Shown here piece after piece: positions 7,031 through 14,631 of a DNA stretch of 64,000 nt (within the stretch, counting starts at the first letter, position 1; every line of letters begins with the position of its first letter). Both the position numbers and the translations under genes were made by a program. Location of the stretch: NCBI GenBank assembly GCA_964596375.1, contig CAZQTO010000001.1:3977-67976 (forward strand). Reading direction: 5' to 3'. The notes under the pieces were generated by a model. That model saw nothing but the letters and a program-made list of their open reading frames with translations. It made no database searches and was not told where the DNA came from. Source of the stretch: UBA1543 sp964596375. GTDB lineage: Bacteria; Pseudomonadota; Zetaproteobacteria; Mariprofundales; Mariprofundaceae.

Positions 7031-8701
7031 TTAGGCCAGCTTTTTGTATTTGATGCGGTGGGGCTGGGTGGCATCTTCACCAAGGCGCTTCTTCTTGTCT
7101 TCCTCGTAGTCGGCGAAGTTGCCCTCGAACCATTCAACATGGCCCTCGCCCTCGAAGGCCAAAATATGCGTGGCAATGCGGTCGAGGAACCAGCGATCAT
7201 GTGAGATGACCACGGTGCAGCCTGCGAAATCGAGCAGTGCTTCTTCCAGCGCGCGCAGGGTTTCGACATCCAGATCGTTGGTCGGCTCATCGAGTAGAAG
7301 CACGTTGCCGCCGCTCATCAGCATCTTGGCCAGATGCACTCGGTTGCGCTCACCACCCGAGAGTGCCTTGACCTGTTTCTGCTGGTCGCCGCCCTTGAAG
7401 TTGAAGCGGCCGCAATAGGCCCGGCTGGAAACCTCGATCTTGCCCAGGTAAATCGAATCCGATCCGCCGGAAATTTCCTGCCAGACACTGTTGTCACCGT
7501 TGAGCGCATCGCGCGACTGATCGACATAGGAGAACTGCACGGTTTCGCCGATAGTCAGGGTGCCGCTATCCGGTTTTTCCTGCCCGGTGAGCATGCGAAA
7601 CAGCGTAGTCTTACCCGCGCCGTTTGCACCGATAATGCCGACAATGCCGCCACGTGGCAGATTGAAGGTGAGATTCTCCACCAGCATGCGATCGCCGAAG
7701 GATTTGCAGACGCCATCGGCCTTCACCACGATATCGCCCAGCCGTTCACCGGCGGGAATGAATATCTGCTTGGTGGCATTGCGCTCCTGCACATCCTTGT
7801 TGGCCAGATCGTCGAAGGCCTTCAGACGGGCCTTGGATTTGGCATGCCGCCCCTTGGTGCCGGCGCGCACCCATTCCAGTTCCTGCTGCATGGCCTTCTG
7901 GCGTGCGGTTTCCTGTTTCTCCTCGACAGCCAGACGCTTTTCCTTCTGCTCCAGCCACGAAGAGTAATTGCCCTCCCAAGGGATGCCCCGGCCGCGATCC
8001 AATTCAAGAATCCAGCCTGCCACATTATCCAGAAAGTAACGGTCATGGGTGACGGCGACCACGGTGCCCTTGTAGTCGTGCAGGAAACGCTCCAGCCAGC
8101 CTACCGATTCGGCATCGAGATGGTTGGTCGGCTCATCAAGCAGCAGCATATCCGGGCTTGATAGCAGCAGGCGGCACAGGGCTACGCGGCGGCGTTCGCC
8201 ACCGGATAGCTTGCTTACATCTGCATTCCAGTCGGGCAGACGCAGGGCATCGGCGGCGATTTCCAGTTTACGCTCCAGATCCCAGGCATCGGCGGCGTCG
8301 ATTGCGTCCTGCAGCTTGCCCTGTTCTTCAAGCAGCTTGTCAAAATCAGCATCAGGGTCGGAGAATTTCTCGCTGATGGCGTTGAACTTGTCGAGCAGGT
8401 CTTTGGTTGCGGCCACGCCTTCTTCGACATTGCCACGCACATCTTTATTCGGATCAAGCTCCGGCTCCTGCGACAGAAAGCCGATGCGAATGCCGGGGGC
8501 AGGGCGTGCTTCGCCGACAATATCCTCATCCAGCCCCGCCATGATGCGCAGGAGCGTGGATTTACCCGCGCCGTTTAAGCCCAGCACGCCAATCTTGGCG
8601 CCGGGGAAAAAGGAGAGATAGATATCCTTGAGGATTTCACGCTTGCCGGCGACGGTCTTGCCGACGCCCTGCATGGTGTAGATATACTGATAATCGGCCA
8701 T
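7031..8701 (-). CDS. ettA: Energy-dependent translational throttle protein EttA (ABC-F ATPase)
   Basis: A 556-residue ABC-F protein with two ATP-binding cassettes. The first has Walker A GLNGAGKST (41-49), signature LSGGE (165-169) and DEPTNHLD (189-196); the second has GANGAGKTT, LSGGERNR and DEPTNDLD. Between them is the charged P-site linker (EQKEKRLAVEEKQETARQ). Length matches the EttA family (about 555). In E. coli EttA binds the ribosomal E site and gates the first elongation step according to ADP/ATP ratio. No membrane segments. It is transcribed alone and ends in its own terminator. Confidence 0.93.
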   Translation of the reverse strand: MADYQYIYTMQGVGKTVAGKREILKDIYLSFFPGAKIGVLGLNGAGKSTLLRIMAGLDEDIVGEARPAPGIRIGFLSQEPELDPNKDVRGNVEEGVAATKDLLDKFNAISEKFSDPDADFDKLLEEQGKLQDAIDAADAWDLERKLEIAADALRLPDWNADVSKLSGGERRRVALCRLLLSSPDMLLLDEPTNHLDAESVGWLERFLHDYKGTVVAVTHDRYFLDNVAGWILELDRGRGIPWEGNYSSWLEQKEKRLAVEEKQETARQKAMQQELEWVRAGTKGRHAKSKARLKAFDDLANKDVQERNATKQIFIPAGERLGDIVVKADGVCKSFGDRMLVENLTFNLPRGGIVGIIGANGAGKTTLFRMLTGQEKPDSGTLTIGETVQFSYVDQSRDALNGDNSVWQEISGGSDSIYLGKIEVSSRAYCGRFNFKGGDQQKQVKALSGGERNRVHLAKMLMSGGNVLLLDEPTNDLDVETLRALEEALLDFAGCTVVISHDRWFLDRIATHILAFEGEGHVEWFEGNFADYEEDKKKRLGEDATQPHRIKYKKLA

Positions 8702-8905
8702 GGTTCACTCCGGATGTGTAAATAGGGCTGCGCAGGATAACAGAATGCCCGCAGGCGAACAGCGGGGCAGGCGTTGCTGCATAGCTATGAAGAAAGAGAA
8801 TCTAAACGACACGGACACTGCAGGAACATCCGGTATCGGGCGAGCGCTTGGCAAACATGCTACAATGAACCTGTGCATCAAGGACGAAACGTGGGGGGGA
8901 ATGGT

Positions 8906-9109
8906 GTGATTCCTGTAGAGAAGATACGAAGACGCGCGAAAGAAATCGGCCTCCCCGATTTTGAAAATATGGAGAAAGGAGACCTCATCAGGGCTATTCA
9001 ACAAAGGGAGGGCCATGATGCCTGTTTTGATGCTCCCTGGTGCAATCTGTGTACACGCGAGGATTGTGCATGGAGGGAAGATTGCCGCTCCGTTGGCATC
9101 GGTTTTTAG
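8906..9109 (+). CDS. Small SAP/Rho-N-like protein with cysteine cluster
   Basis: A 67-residue protein starting GTG at 8906, with a G-rich ribosome binding site (GTGGGGGGGAA) 6 bases upstream. Residues 1-33 form a SAP / Rho-N-type helix-loop-helix (IRRRAKEIGLPDFENMEKGDLIRAIQ has the usual LI-x2-IQ end; shown here only in part as KGDLIRAIQQREG). Residues 40-60 carry five cysteines (C40, C46, C49, C54, C60) ending WREDC. Proteins of this layout with a DCF and a WREDC motif occur in many delta- and gammaproteobacteria and are unstudied. DNA or RNA binding with a metal or disulfide site is likely but inferred. Confidence 0.6.
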   Translation: MIPVEKIRRRAKEIGLPDFENMEKGDLIRAIQQREGHDACFDAPWCNLCTREDCAWREDCRSVGIGF

Positions 9110-9317
9110 CCCGATGGAAGTCTTGTGATGTATTTGAGCTGCTCTTTCAGCCATGCCGTGGCCTGGTTCTTTTCACCCTTCAGTAAGCGAACAAATTCTT
9201 ATGCAAGTATTTCACCCTGTCTGGTCAGCAGTCTCCAGGCAGCCAAAGTGTCCCCCCGGATGTGCCCATATGGTTGCTGATTGTCTGCAATGAAACATCG
9301 AACCGAGGAACCAGGCT

Positions 9318-10406
9318 TTAGCGTCTCTTAACGGGCGCAGGGATATCGTCTTTCCCGCATCCCTCGATGTACAGCACTTGGGTTGGGTAGGCGAAGTCGA
9401 TGCCTTCATCCTCGAAGCGTTCGTGAATCAGGAAATTAATCGCCTGCTGGATATCCATGTACAGGTTGTAATCCGGACCGTATATATAATAAACCGTCTC
9501 GAAGTTTAGCGAGTAACTGCCGTATTCCTTGAAATGGGAGCGATCGAAGCGGACCTTGTCCCCCTGTGCTTCGATGGCCTCGCGCAGAATCAGGGGAATC
9601 TTCTTCAACTTGTCACGCGGGGTTTGGTAGACCACGCCGATCTGGAACAGCACTCGACGCTCATACATGCGGCCAAAATTGCGCAGGCGGCTTTTGAGAA
9701 GGTCCGAATTGGAAAACACCAGTTGCTCGCCGGACAGGCTGCGCAGGCGTGTGGTTTTTAAGCCTACATACTCGACGCTGCCAAGGTGTTCGTCGACAAT
9801 AAGAAAGTCGCCGATGGCAAAGGGTTTGTCGAGCACGATGGACAGCGCGGCCAGAAGGTCGCCGAGGATGTTCTGTACTGCAAGTGCTATGGCGATGCCG
9901 CCGATGCCGAGGCCGGCGACGAGTGCTGTGATGTCGATACCGATATTGTCCAGGGTCAGCAGAAGGACCACCGACCACAGCACAAGCTTGCCGACAAAGC
10001 CGATGGCATTGATGGTGGTGACACTCGCCGGGTTTTCGCTTATCTGCTTGTCGCGGTAACGCGCTATCGCCCCGTTGGCTGCAACCGTGGCCCACAGGCC
10101 GCATTGAATGAACAGTGCAATGACCACGATGCTGACGAAGATGTGGTCAGGGCGGGCGGGAAGATCAACAAAGCGTGAACCGGCATAGAGACTGAGAATG
10201 AGAAGAAATGACGGCCTGGTATGGGCGAGTACTTCAATCAGGTCGCTGGCCATCTGGTTTTCCTGAGATGCAGCGGTTTTGGAGAGCCTTCCTCTGGCCT
10301 GTCTTTTAATCACGACCAGCACCAGTGCTGCAGCAAGCGAAACGCCCAGTGCTATCAGCCAGGTAAGCACGCTGTTGTGCAGGATGATGACATCAAGAAA
10401 TTGCAT
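9318..10406 (-). CDS. MscS-family mechanosensitive ion channel
   Basis: A 362-residue inner-membrane protein. Transmembrane helices lie near residues 12-35, 60-80, 88-110 and 135-185; the last is the pore helix, with the Ala/Gly-rich LVAGLGIGGIAIALAVQNILGD typical of MscS (only the core GLGIGGIAIALAVQN is needed). The MscS beta domain follows (GDFLIVDEHLGSVEYVGLKT). These channels open on hypo-osmotic shock. The start ATG 10406 has GAGGAG 8 bases upstream; an earlier in-frame ATG at 10427 would precede that site. It is close to MscM/YnaI types in length. Confidence 0.88.
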   Translation of the reverse strand: MQFLDVIILHNSVLTWLIALGVSLAAALVLVVIKRQARGRLSKTAASQENQMASDLIEVLAHTRPSFLLILSLYAGSRFVDLPARPDHIFVSIVVIALFIQCGLWATVAANGAIARYRDKQISENPASVTTINAIGFVGKLVLWSVVLLLTLDNIGIDITALVAGLGIGGIAIALAVQNILGDLLAALSIVLDKPFAIGDFLIVDEHLGSVEYVGLKTTRLRSLSGEQLVFSNSDLLKSRLRNFGRMYERRVLFQIGVVYQTPRDKLKKIPLILREAIEAQGDKVRFDRSHFKEYGSYSLNFETVYYIYGPDYNLYMDIQQAINFLIHERFEDEGIDFAYPTQVLYIEGCGKDDIPAPVKRR

Positions 10407-10561
10407 CGAATTGACTCCTCTTTCCATTCAACGGCATTGCTGCAGGCAGACAGGAAAAACCACCTTATAAATAAATGCGCATGATTTCCAGTTGTATCTA
10501 ACAGCTGTGGCTATGGATAAAGATTGATAATTACTTACCTTACAAATCTGTCACAGGCAAA

Positions 10562-10594
10562 GAAAAAGGGCTCGCAGTGATTTGCTGCGAGCCC
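10562..10594 (-). terminator. Terminator of tRNA-fMet
   Basis: GGGCTCGCAG (10568-10577) pairs perfectly with CTGCGAGCCC (10585-10594). Leftward it is followed by TTTTTCTTT. It lies 10 bases past the CCA end of the initiator tRNA. Confidence 0.85.
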
Positions 10595-10604
10595 TTTGTT
10601 TGTT

Positions 10605-10679
<75 letters not shown>

Positions 10680-10692
10680 TCAGGGAGGCCGA

Positions 10693-10720
10693 ACATTAGT
10701 CACTGATGACTTACTGTCAA
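10693..10720 (-). promoter_or_regulatory. Promoter of tRNA-fMet
   Basis: Leftward, a consensus -35 TTGACA (10715-10720) and -10 TAATGT (10693-10698), 16 bases apart. The -10 ends 13 bases before the tRNA 5' end and is followed by a G/C-rich discriminator. Confidence 0.6.
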
Positions 10721-10741
10721 GCCCCGGAAGGAGGGCAGCGA

Positions 10742-11425
10742 CTAGAAGTCTTCGATTCTTTGAGCCAGTGCGGAAACGTCGACTTTAACGCGTCCGCGAC
10801 CGACCAGCGGGATGATAACGCCGTCTTTGGTCAGCGCGCTGATGGAGCGCGAAATAGTTTCGCGGCTGGTGGAAAGCTGGTCGGCAACAAGTTGATGCGT
10901 TGGCAGTTTGATTTCAATGCGCCCGTCCGGCCGCAGGTTGCCGAACTGTTCACAGTAATCATTAAGGTAGGCATACAGGCGGTGGTTCACGTCCATGGTA
11001 CTGATATGCCCCAACACCAGATTGGTGCGGCGCAGGCGGCGGGTAATCTCGGCCAATAATTTACTGGTCAGGCGGGGCATTTCCAGCATCAGGCGGGCGA
11101 AATCCCTGCGCCGGATGAAACCGAGTTCAGATTCTTCCATGGTGGTGACGGTGGCAGAACGCGGTTCGGTGTCGAGCAGGGCCATTTCACCGAAGAATGA
11201 GCCTTTTTCCAGCAGGCAGAGGACGACTTCACGTCCGTCGGCGGCATATTGCGATATTTTGACCGAGCCACTGAGAATAACGGCCATGGTGTCGCCGGAT
11301 TCGCCTTCTTGAACGACAATGGTGTTTTTACCGACATGTTTGCTGGTCACTAGTGTGCTGATAGCCGTGAGCTCTGCGTCGTCGAGTTCGGAAAATAATG
11401 GGACTGAGCTGATGATTTCCTTCAT
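10742..11425 (-). CDS. Crp/Fnr-family transcriptional regulator
   Basis: A 227-residue regulator. An N-terminal cyclic-nucleotide-binding barrel (about 10-120) has GSFFGEMALLDTEPRSATV, close to the phosphate-binding cassette of CRP (GE..L....RSA). A C-terminal winged helix has recognition helix TSRETISRSISALTKDGV (about 185-202). It lacks the N-terminal cysteines of FNR, so it is not an oxygen sensor of that type. The RSATV cassette suggests cyclic nucleotide binding. Its start overlaps the stop of the DUF190 gene by 4 bases (ATGA), so the two are co-translated. Targets are unknown. Confidence 0.85.
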   Translation of the reverse strand: MKEIISSVPLFSELDDAELTAISTLVTSKHVGKNTIVVQEGESGDTMAVILSGSVKISQYAADGREVVLCLLEKGSFFGEMALLDTEPRSATVTTMEESELGFIRRRDFARLMLEMPRLTSKLLAEITRRLRRTNLVLGHISTMDVNHRLYAYLNDYCEQFGNLRPDGRIEIKLPTHQLVADQLSTSRETISRSISALTKDGVIIPLVGRGRVKVDVSALAQRIEDF

Positions 11426-11748
11426 GCATTTACCCCCTGTTTACGCATCACAGAAACCGGCCATGTGGCCAGCAGGCGATTGCCGATAAGTGGCCTGATC
11501 ATACCAACGGCCCGCTCGATCTTGGCCTGTGAATCAATGGCCTCGACAATCAGCGGCAAATCACTTGAAAGCGATAGAAATGAACTGGTGTGTATGCCGT
11601 GCAGGCCCAGGCCTTCGATACCGCGGGTGACGGTGACGCCCGTTAGACCTGCTTCATGGCATATCTCAAGTACAGCCTGCATGGCCGGCTCGCCATTGAG
11701 CCGATCCGATTCGCTCAGGTAAATGCGCAAAAACAGGGCGTCCTGCAT
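11422..11748 (-). CDS. DUF190 (PII-like) small protein
   Basis: A 108-residue protein of the DUF190 family, which folds like PII signal proteins and CutA. The N-terminal FLRIYLSESDRLNGEPAMQ and the central GLTGVTVTRGIEGLGLHG are the family hallmarks. Start ATG 11748 has GGAGG 6 bases upstream; the longer open frame to 11916 runs through tRNA-Leu and is not real. It overlaps the Crp-type regulator gene by ATGA and starts only 30 bases past tRNA-Leu, so it may be read from the tRNA promoter. DUF190 usually sits by fluoride or potassium transporters; pairing with a Crp regulator is less usual. Confidence 0.8.
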   Translation of the reverse strand: MQDALFLRIYLSESDRLNGEPAMQAVLEICHEAGLTGVTVTRGIEGLGLHGIHTSSFLSLSSDLPLIVEAIDSQAKIERAVGMIRPLIGNRLLATWPVSVMRKQGVNA

Positions 11749-11778
11749 GTTTCCCTCCATGCTTGCCTGATCAGATGT

Positions 11779-11867
11779 TGGTACCGGGAACGGGAGTCGA
11801 ACCCGTACAGAGATTTCTCTCCGAGGGATTTTAAGTCCCTTGTGTCTACCAATTCCACCATCCCGGC
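11779..11867 (-). tRNA. tRNA-Leu (TAA)
   Basis: An 89-base class II tRNA on the leftward strand. Acceptor GCCGGGA pairs with TCCCGGT (with one G:T), the anticodon loop is CTTAAAA giving anticodon TAA, the variable arm is long (CTCGGAGAGAAATCTCTGT) and CCA is encoded. Confidence 0.95.
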
Positions 11868-12013
11868 CTTGTCTGGCGTGTGAATGATGCCAATGCAGAC
11901 CGACAGGGCAAGTCAATTCGTGATGATTGACGAAAAAACAGCTTGAGACAAGGAAATGTTGGCATGCAGAGGAAAGCAGGAGGGGATAAAGGGGCGGTGC
12001 AATGGGTGATAAG

Positions 12014-12088
12014 TGGAGGCAGGGGCGAGAATCGAACTCGCGAATAAAGGATTTGCAGTCCTCCGCCGTACCACTGAGCCACCCTGCC
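12014..12088 (-). tRNA. tRNA-Cys (GCA)
   Basis: A 75-base tRNA with acceptor GGCAGGG / CCCTGCC, anticodon loop CTGCAAA (anticodon GCA), T-loop TTCGATT and encoded CCA. Confidence 0.95.
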
Positions 12089-12103
12089 GTGCGTTACCAC
12101 TTG

Positions 12104-12129
12104 AAAAAGTGGGGGGCACAATGCCCCCC
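12104..12129 (-). terminator. Hairpin between tRNA-Gly and tRNA-Cys
   Basis: An 8-bp perfect stem GGGGGGCA / TGCCCCCC with a 3-base loop. Leftward it is followed by CACTTTTTC, as in an intrinsic terminator just past tRNA-Gly. It could instead be a processing signal in a joint transcript. Confidence 0.5.
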
Positions 12130-12137
12130 AACTTGTC

Positions 12138-12213
12138 TGGAGCGGGAAACCGGGTTCGAACCGGCGACCTCAACCTTGGCAAGGTTGCGCTCTACCAGCT
12201 GAGCTATTCCCGC
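12138..12213 (-). tRNA. tRNA-Gly (GCC)
   Basis: A 76-base tRNA with acceptor GCGGGAA / TTCCCGC, anticodon loop TTGCCAA (anticodon GCC), T-loop TTCGAAC and encoded CCA. Confidence 0.95.
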
Positions 12214-12223
12214 GAAGGAGGCG

Positions 12224-12252
12224 AATAATGCCAATCATCATCCACCTGTCAA
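12224..12252 (-). promoter_or_regulatory. Promoter of tRNA-Gly
   Basis: Leftward, -35 TTGACA (12247-12252) and -10 ATTATT (12224-12229), 17 bases apart, with the -10 ending 10 bases before the tRNA 5' end. Confidence 0.55.
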
Positions 12253-12368
12253 GCAATGCAAATGGCCTTTTGTCATGCGCCTTGTGGCTTGCTATCCTGT
12301 TTCATTATTAGCGTCGGCCAAGGCTTTTTGGCAGAGAATCATTCAAATTTGGAACACAGGAGCAGGGT

Positions 12369-13736
12369 TTGGACGAAAACATCACCCAACGCAAGATTTA
12401 TGTGCTTGATACCAATGTGCTGATCCATGATCCGCATGCCCTGAGTCGTTTCGATGAACATGATGTGGTGCTGCCCATCGTGGTGCTGGAAGAGATGGAC
12501 AAGGTGAAGCGTGGTTTTGATGAGCTGGCACGCAATGTGCGAGAGGCATCGCGGCAACTGGAGGAGCTGAGTAAGGATTGCGCCGACCTGAAAGATGGTT
12601 GCCCCTTGCCGGGCGGCGGCACGCTGATGTTTGAATTGAACCATCGCGCGCTTGAGCTTCTTCCCGAGTCTCTGGCTCAAAGCAGCGGGGATAACCGTAT
12701 CATTGCCGTCACCATGTCATTGCAGCAGGAAAATAAAGGTCGCGAGGTGATTCTGGTATCCAAGGATATCAATATGCGCATCAAGGCGCGTGCGCTCGGT
12801 CTGGTGACAGAGGATTACCGTTCTGACCAGGTTCATGAGGATATGGAGTTGTTGCCCCTCGGCTACGTCGAACTCAATGAGCAGACATGGGGAAATATGG
12901 CTGCCGATATGGAGGTTACCGATGGCCCGGAGGGGACGCATTATCGTCTGCGTTGGCCGGAAGGTGTGATGGCTCCCTGTATCAATGGCTTTGTTATTTT
13001 GCCGGGAGAGAAGGGGAAGGTGTTGCGCTGTACGGCGATTGACGAGGATGGCCGGATGCAATTTCACGATGTGCATTCCTTCCGTTCAGAGCGTAATGCC
13101 ATATGGGGCATTCAGGCAAAGAACCCGGAACAGAATATGGCTATGAATCTGCTGATGGACCCGGGAATCGATATGGTCACCCTTTTAGGTAAGGCCGGGT
13201 CGGGAAAAACTCTTCTGGCACTTGCCTGCGGCCTGCATCAGACGCTTGATCTGAACGTATATGATCGCATTATCGTAACCCGGGCAACGGTGCCGATGGG
13301 TCAGGATATCGGGTTTCTTCCCGGTACGGAAAGGGAAAAGCTTGAACCATGGATGGGAGCAGTCAGCGATAATCTGACGCTATTGCTCGGCGATGATTTT
13401 CAGGGGCTGGGCGAGAGCCTGACACAATACAAGATGGAGATTTCATCCCTGTCTTTTGCCCGTGGCCGGACCTATATGCGAACCTGGCTGATGGTGGACG
13501 AAGCGCAGAACCTGTCGCCGCATCAGATGAAAACCCTGATTACGCGCATTGGCGAGGGTTCGAAAATCATCATCCTCGGAAACAATGCGCAGATCGATAC
13601 GCCTTATCTGACTGCCTATACCAACGGCTTGTCGATGGCGGCCACGCGCTTTGCCACATGGGCTTATTCAGGCCATGTGACCCTCAGAGCCAGCGAACGT
13701 TCGCGCCTAGCCGCTTATGCGGCCGAGGTTATGTAG
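12369..13736 (+). CDS. PhoH-family ATPase with N-terminal PIN domain
   Basis: A 455-residue PIN-PhoH protein. The PIN nuclease domain (about 8-150) opens with YVLDTNVLIHDP and has the acidic VVLEEMDKVK. The PhoH ATPase follows, with Walker A GKAGSGKT (near 270) and Walker B MVDEAQN. This two-domain type (YlaK-like, PhoH2-like) is linked to RNA unwinding and cleavage. The gene starts with TTG at 12369, 6 bases after AGGAGCAG; no other in-frame start fits. It is transcribed away from the tRNA-Gly promoter, sharing the intergenic region. Confidence 0.88.
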   Translation: MDENITQRKIYVLDTNVLIHDPHALSRFDEHDVVLPIVVLEEMDKVKRGFDELARNVREASRQLEELSKDCADLKDGCPLPGGGTLMFELNHRALELLPESLAQSSGDNRIIAVTMSLQQENKGREVILVSKDINMRIKARALGLVTEDYRSDQVHEDMELLPLGYVELNEQTWGNMAADMEVTDGPEGTHYRLRWPEGVMAPCINGFVILPGEKGKVLRCTAIDEDGRMQFHDVHSFRSERNAIWGIQAKNPEQNMAMNLLMDPGIDMVTLLGKAGSGKTLLALACGLHQTLDLNVYDRIIVTRATVPMGQDIGFLPGTEREKLEPWMGAVSDNLTLLLGDDFQGLGESLTQYKMEISSLSFARGRTYMRTWLMVDEAQNLSPHQMKTLITRIGEGSKIIILGNNAQIDTPYLTAYTNGLSMAATRFATWAYSGHVTLRASERSRLAAYAAEVM

Positions 13737-13813
13737 AAGCTCATACAGCAAAAGCGCTGCTTTCTTATATATAGAAGGCTTCCTGGGACTTCGCCCGGCT
13801 TAGTCCCCCATAA

Positions 13814-14503
13814 TTAGTTCCCCATAAAGGGCGGCATTGGTTCCAATGTTTGTGCCTGACCTGCTTCGCCAGCCGGAGCAGGTTCGCTTGGCAAGTCGGA
13901 AGATGGGACGGTCTCCGGGAGGGTTGCTTCACCGGCTGCTGGCTCTGAAGTTGGCATGGCGGGTTCTTCCATTGCACCGCTTGTTGCTTCAGGTGCGACG
14001 ACTGGAGGGGTTGGCGGAGCCGCTTCTTCTGCAGGAGCGGGTGCAAATGCTTCCTCCAGCTGTGACTGATTTTCCGGAGCCGTGGTGCTTTGCATGTCCA
14101 CCTCAGCCTTGACTGCAGTCGCGGGCATGCTCAAAGGCTTGAGCAGATGGTAGGCCTGATCGATTTTGCTGCGCGTAGCATCATCGGCCACGGTCGCTAA
14201 TTGCTCAAGATCAAGAAGAATTCGTTTCAATTGGATTTGCACGCCGTCCATTTTATCGCTGATTACCTGTGACTCCACATCACCGATACGCGCCTCGATC
14301 TGGCCAAGCTTGCTATTCATCGCCTCAAACGGGTCGGCATTCGATGCAGGCTGCCCCATCTGATTGGCAATCAGAGCCAGAGCTGCAATCAGCACGGCAA
14401 GACCGGATAGAACCATGGGTAGGAGGTTGTTGTTCCGACCATTCTTTTCGACCTCGGTCTTCGCTTCGGGGGAGTTGCTGTTTTCGGCCTTGTTTGTGCT
14501 CAT
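13814..14503 (-). CDS. One-pass membrane protein with Ala/Pro/Glu-rich tail
   Basis: A 229-residue protein, not recognised. A short charged cytoplasmic start is followed by one membrane helix (about 25-47) and a short predicted coiled coil (FEAMNSKLGQIEARIGDVES). A 90-residue tail rich in Ala, Pro, Glu and Ser lies probably in the periplasm. Start ATG 14503 follows AGGAGG at 7 bases. Proteins with this plan can be envelope tethers or division-associated, but nothing here decides. It lies between phoH and uvrA, convergent with phoH. Composition of the tail is low complexity, so its sequence would drift quickly. Confidence 0.55.
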   Translation of the reverse strand: MSTNKAENSNSPEAKTEVEKNGRNNNLLPMVLSGLAVLIAALALIANQMGQPASNADPFEAMNSKLGQIEARIGDVESQVISDKMDGVQIQLKRILLDLEQLATVADDATRSKIDQAYHLLKPLSMPATAVKAEVDMQSTTAPENQSQLEEAFAPAPAEEAAPPTPPVVAPEATSGAMEEPAMPTSEPAAGEATLPETVPSSDLPSEPAPAGEAGQAQTLEPMPPFMGN

Positions 14504-14631
14504 GCCATTGCCTCCTGTTCTACACACATCTGAGTCTTGTCCGGCTGGTTTCGGCCTTACTGTAGCACATGCGCCTTTTATGTGCAGGAAAAGTGCATAG
14601 GATGGCGCGTTTGTAATCGACGGGAGACTTC

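Noticed and set aside
7334..8161. A 275-residue rightward frame opposite ettA
   Set aside because: Antisense shadow over the conserved ATPase motifs.
11749..11916. N-terminal extension of the DUF190 protein
   Set aside because: The extension is translated tRNA-Leu sequence; a proper ribosome binding site stands before 11748.
12002..12228. Short rightward frames across tRNA-Cys and tRNA-Gly
   Set aside because: They are tRNA genes read on the wrong strand.
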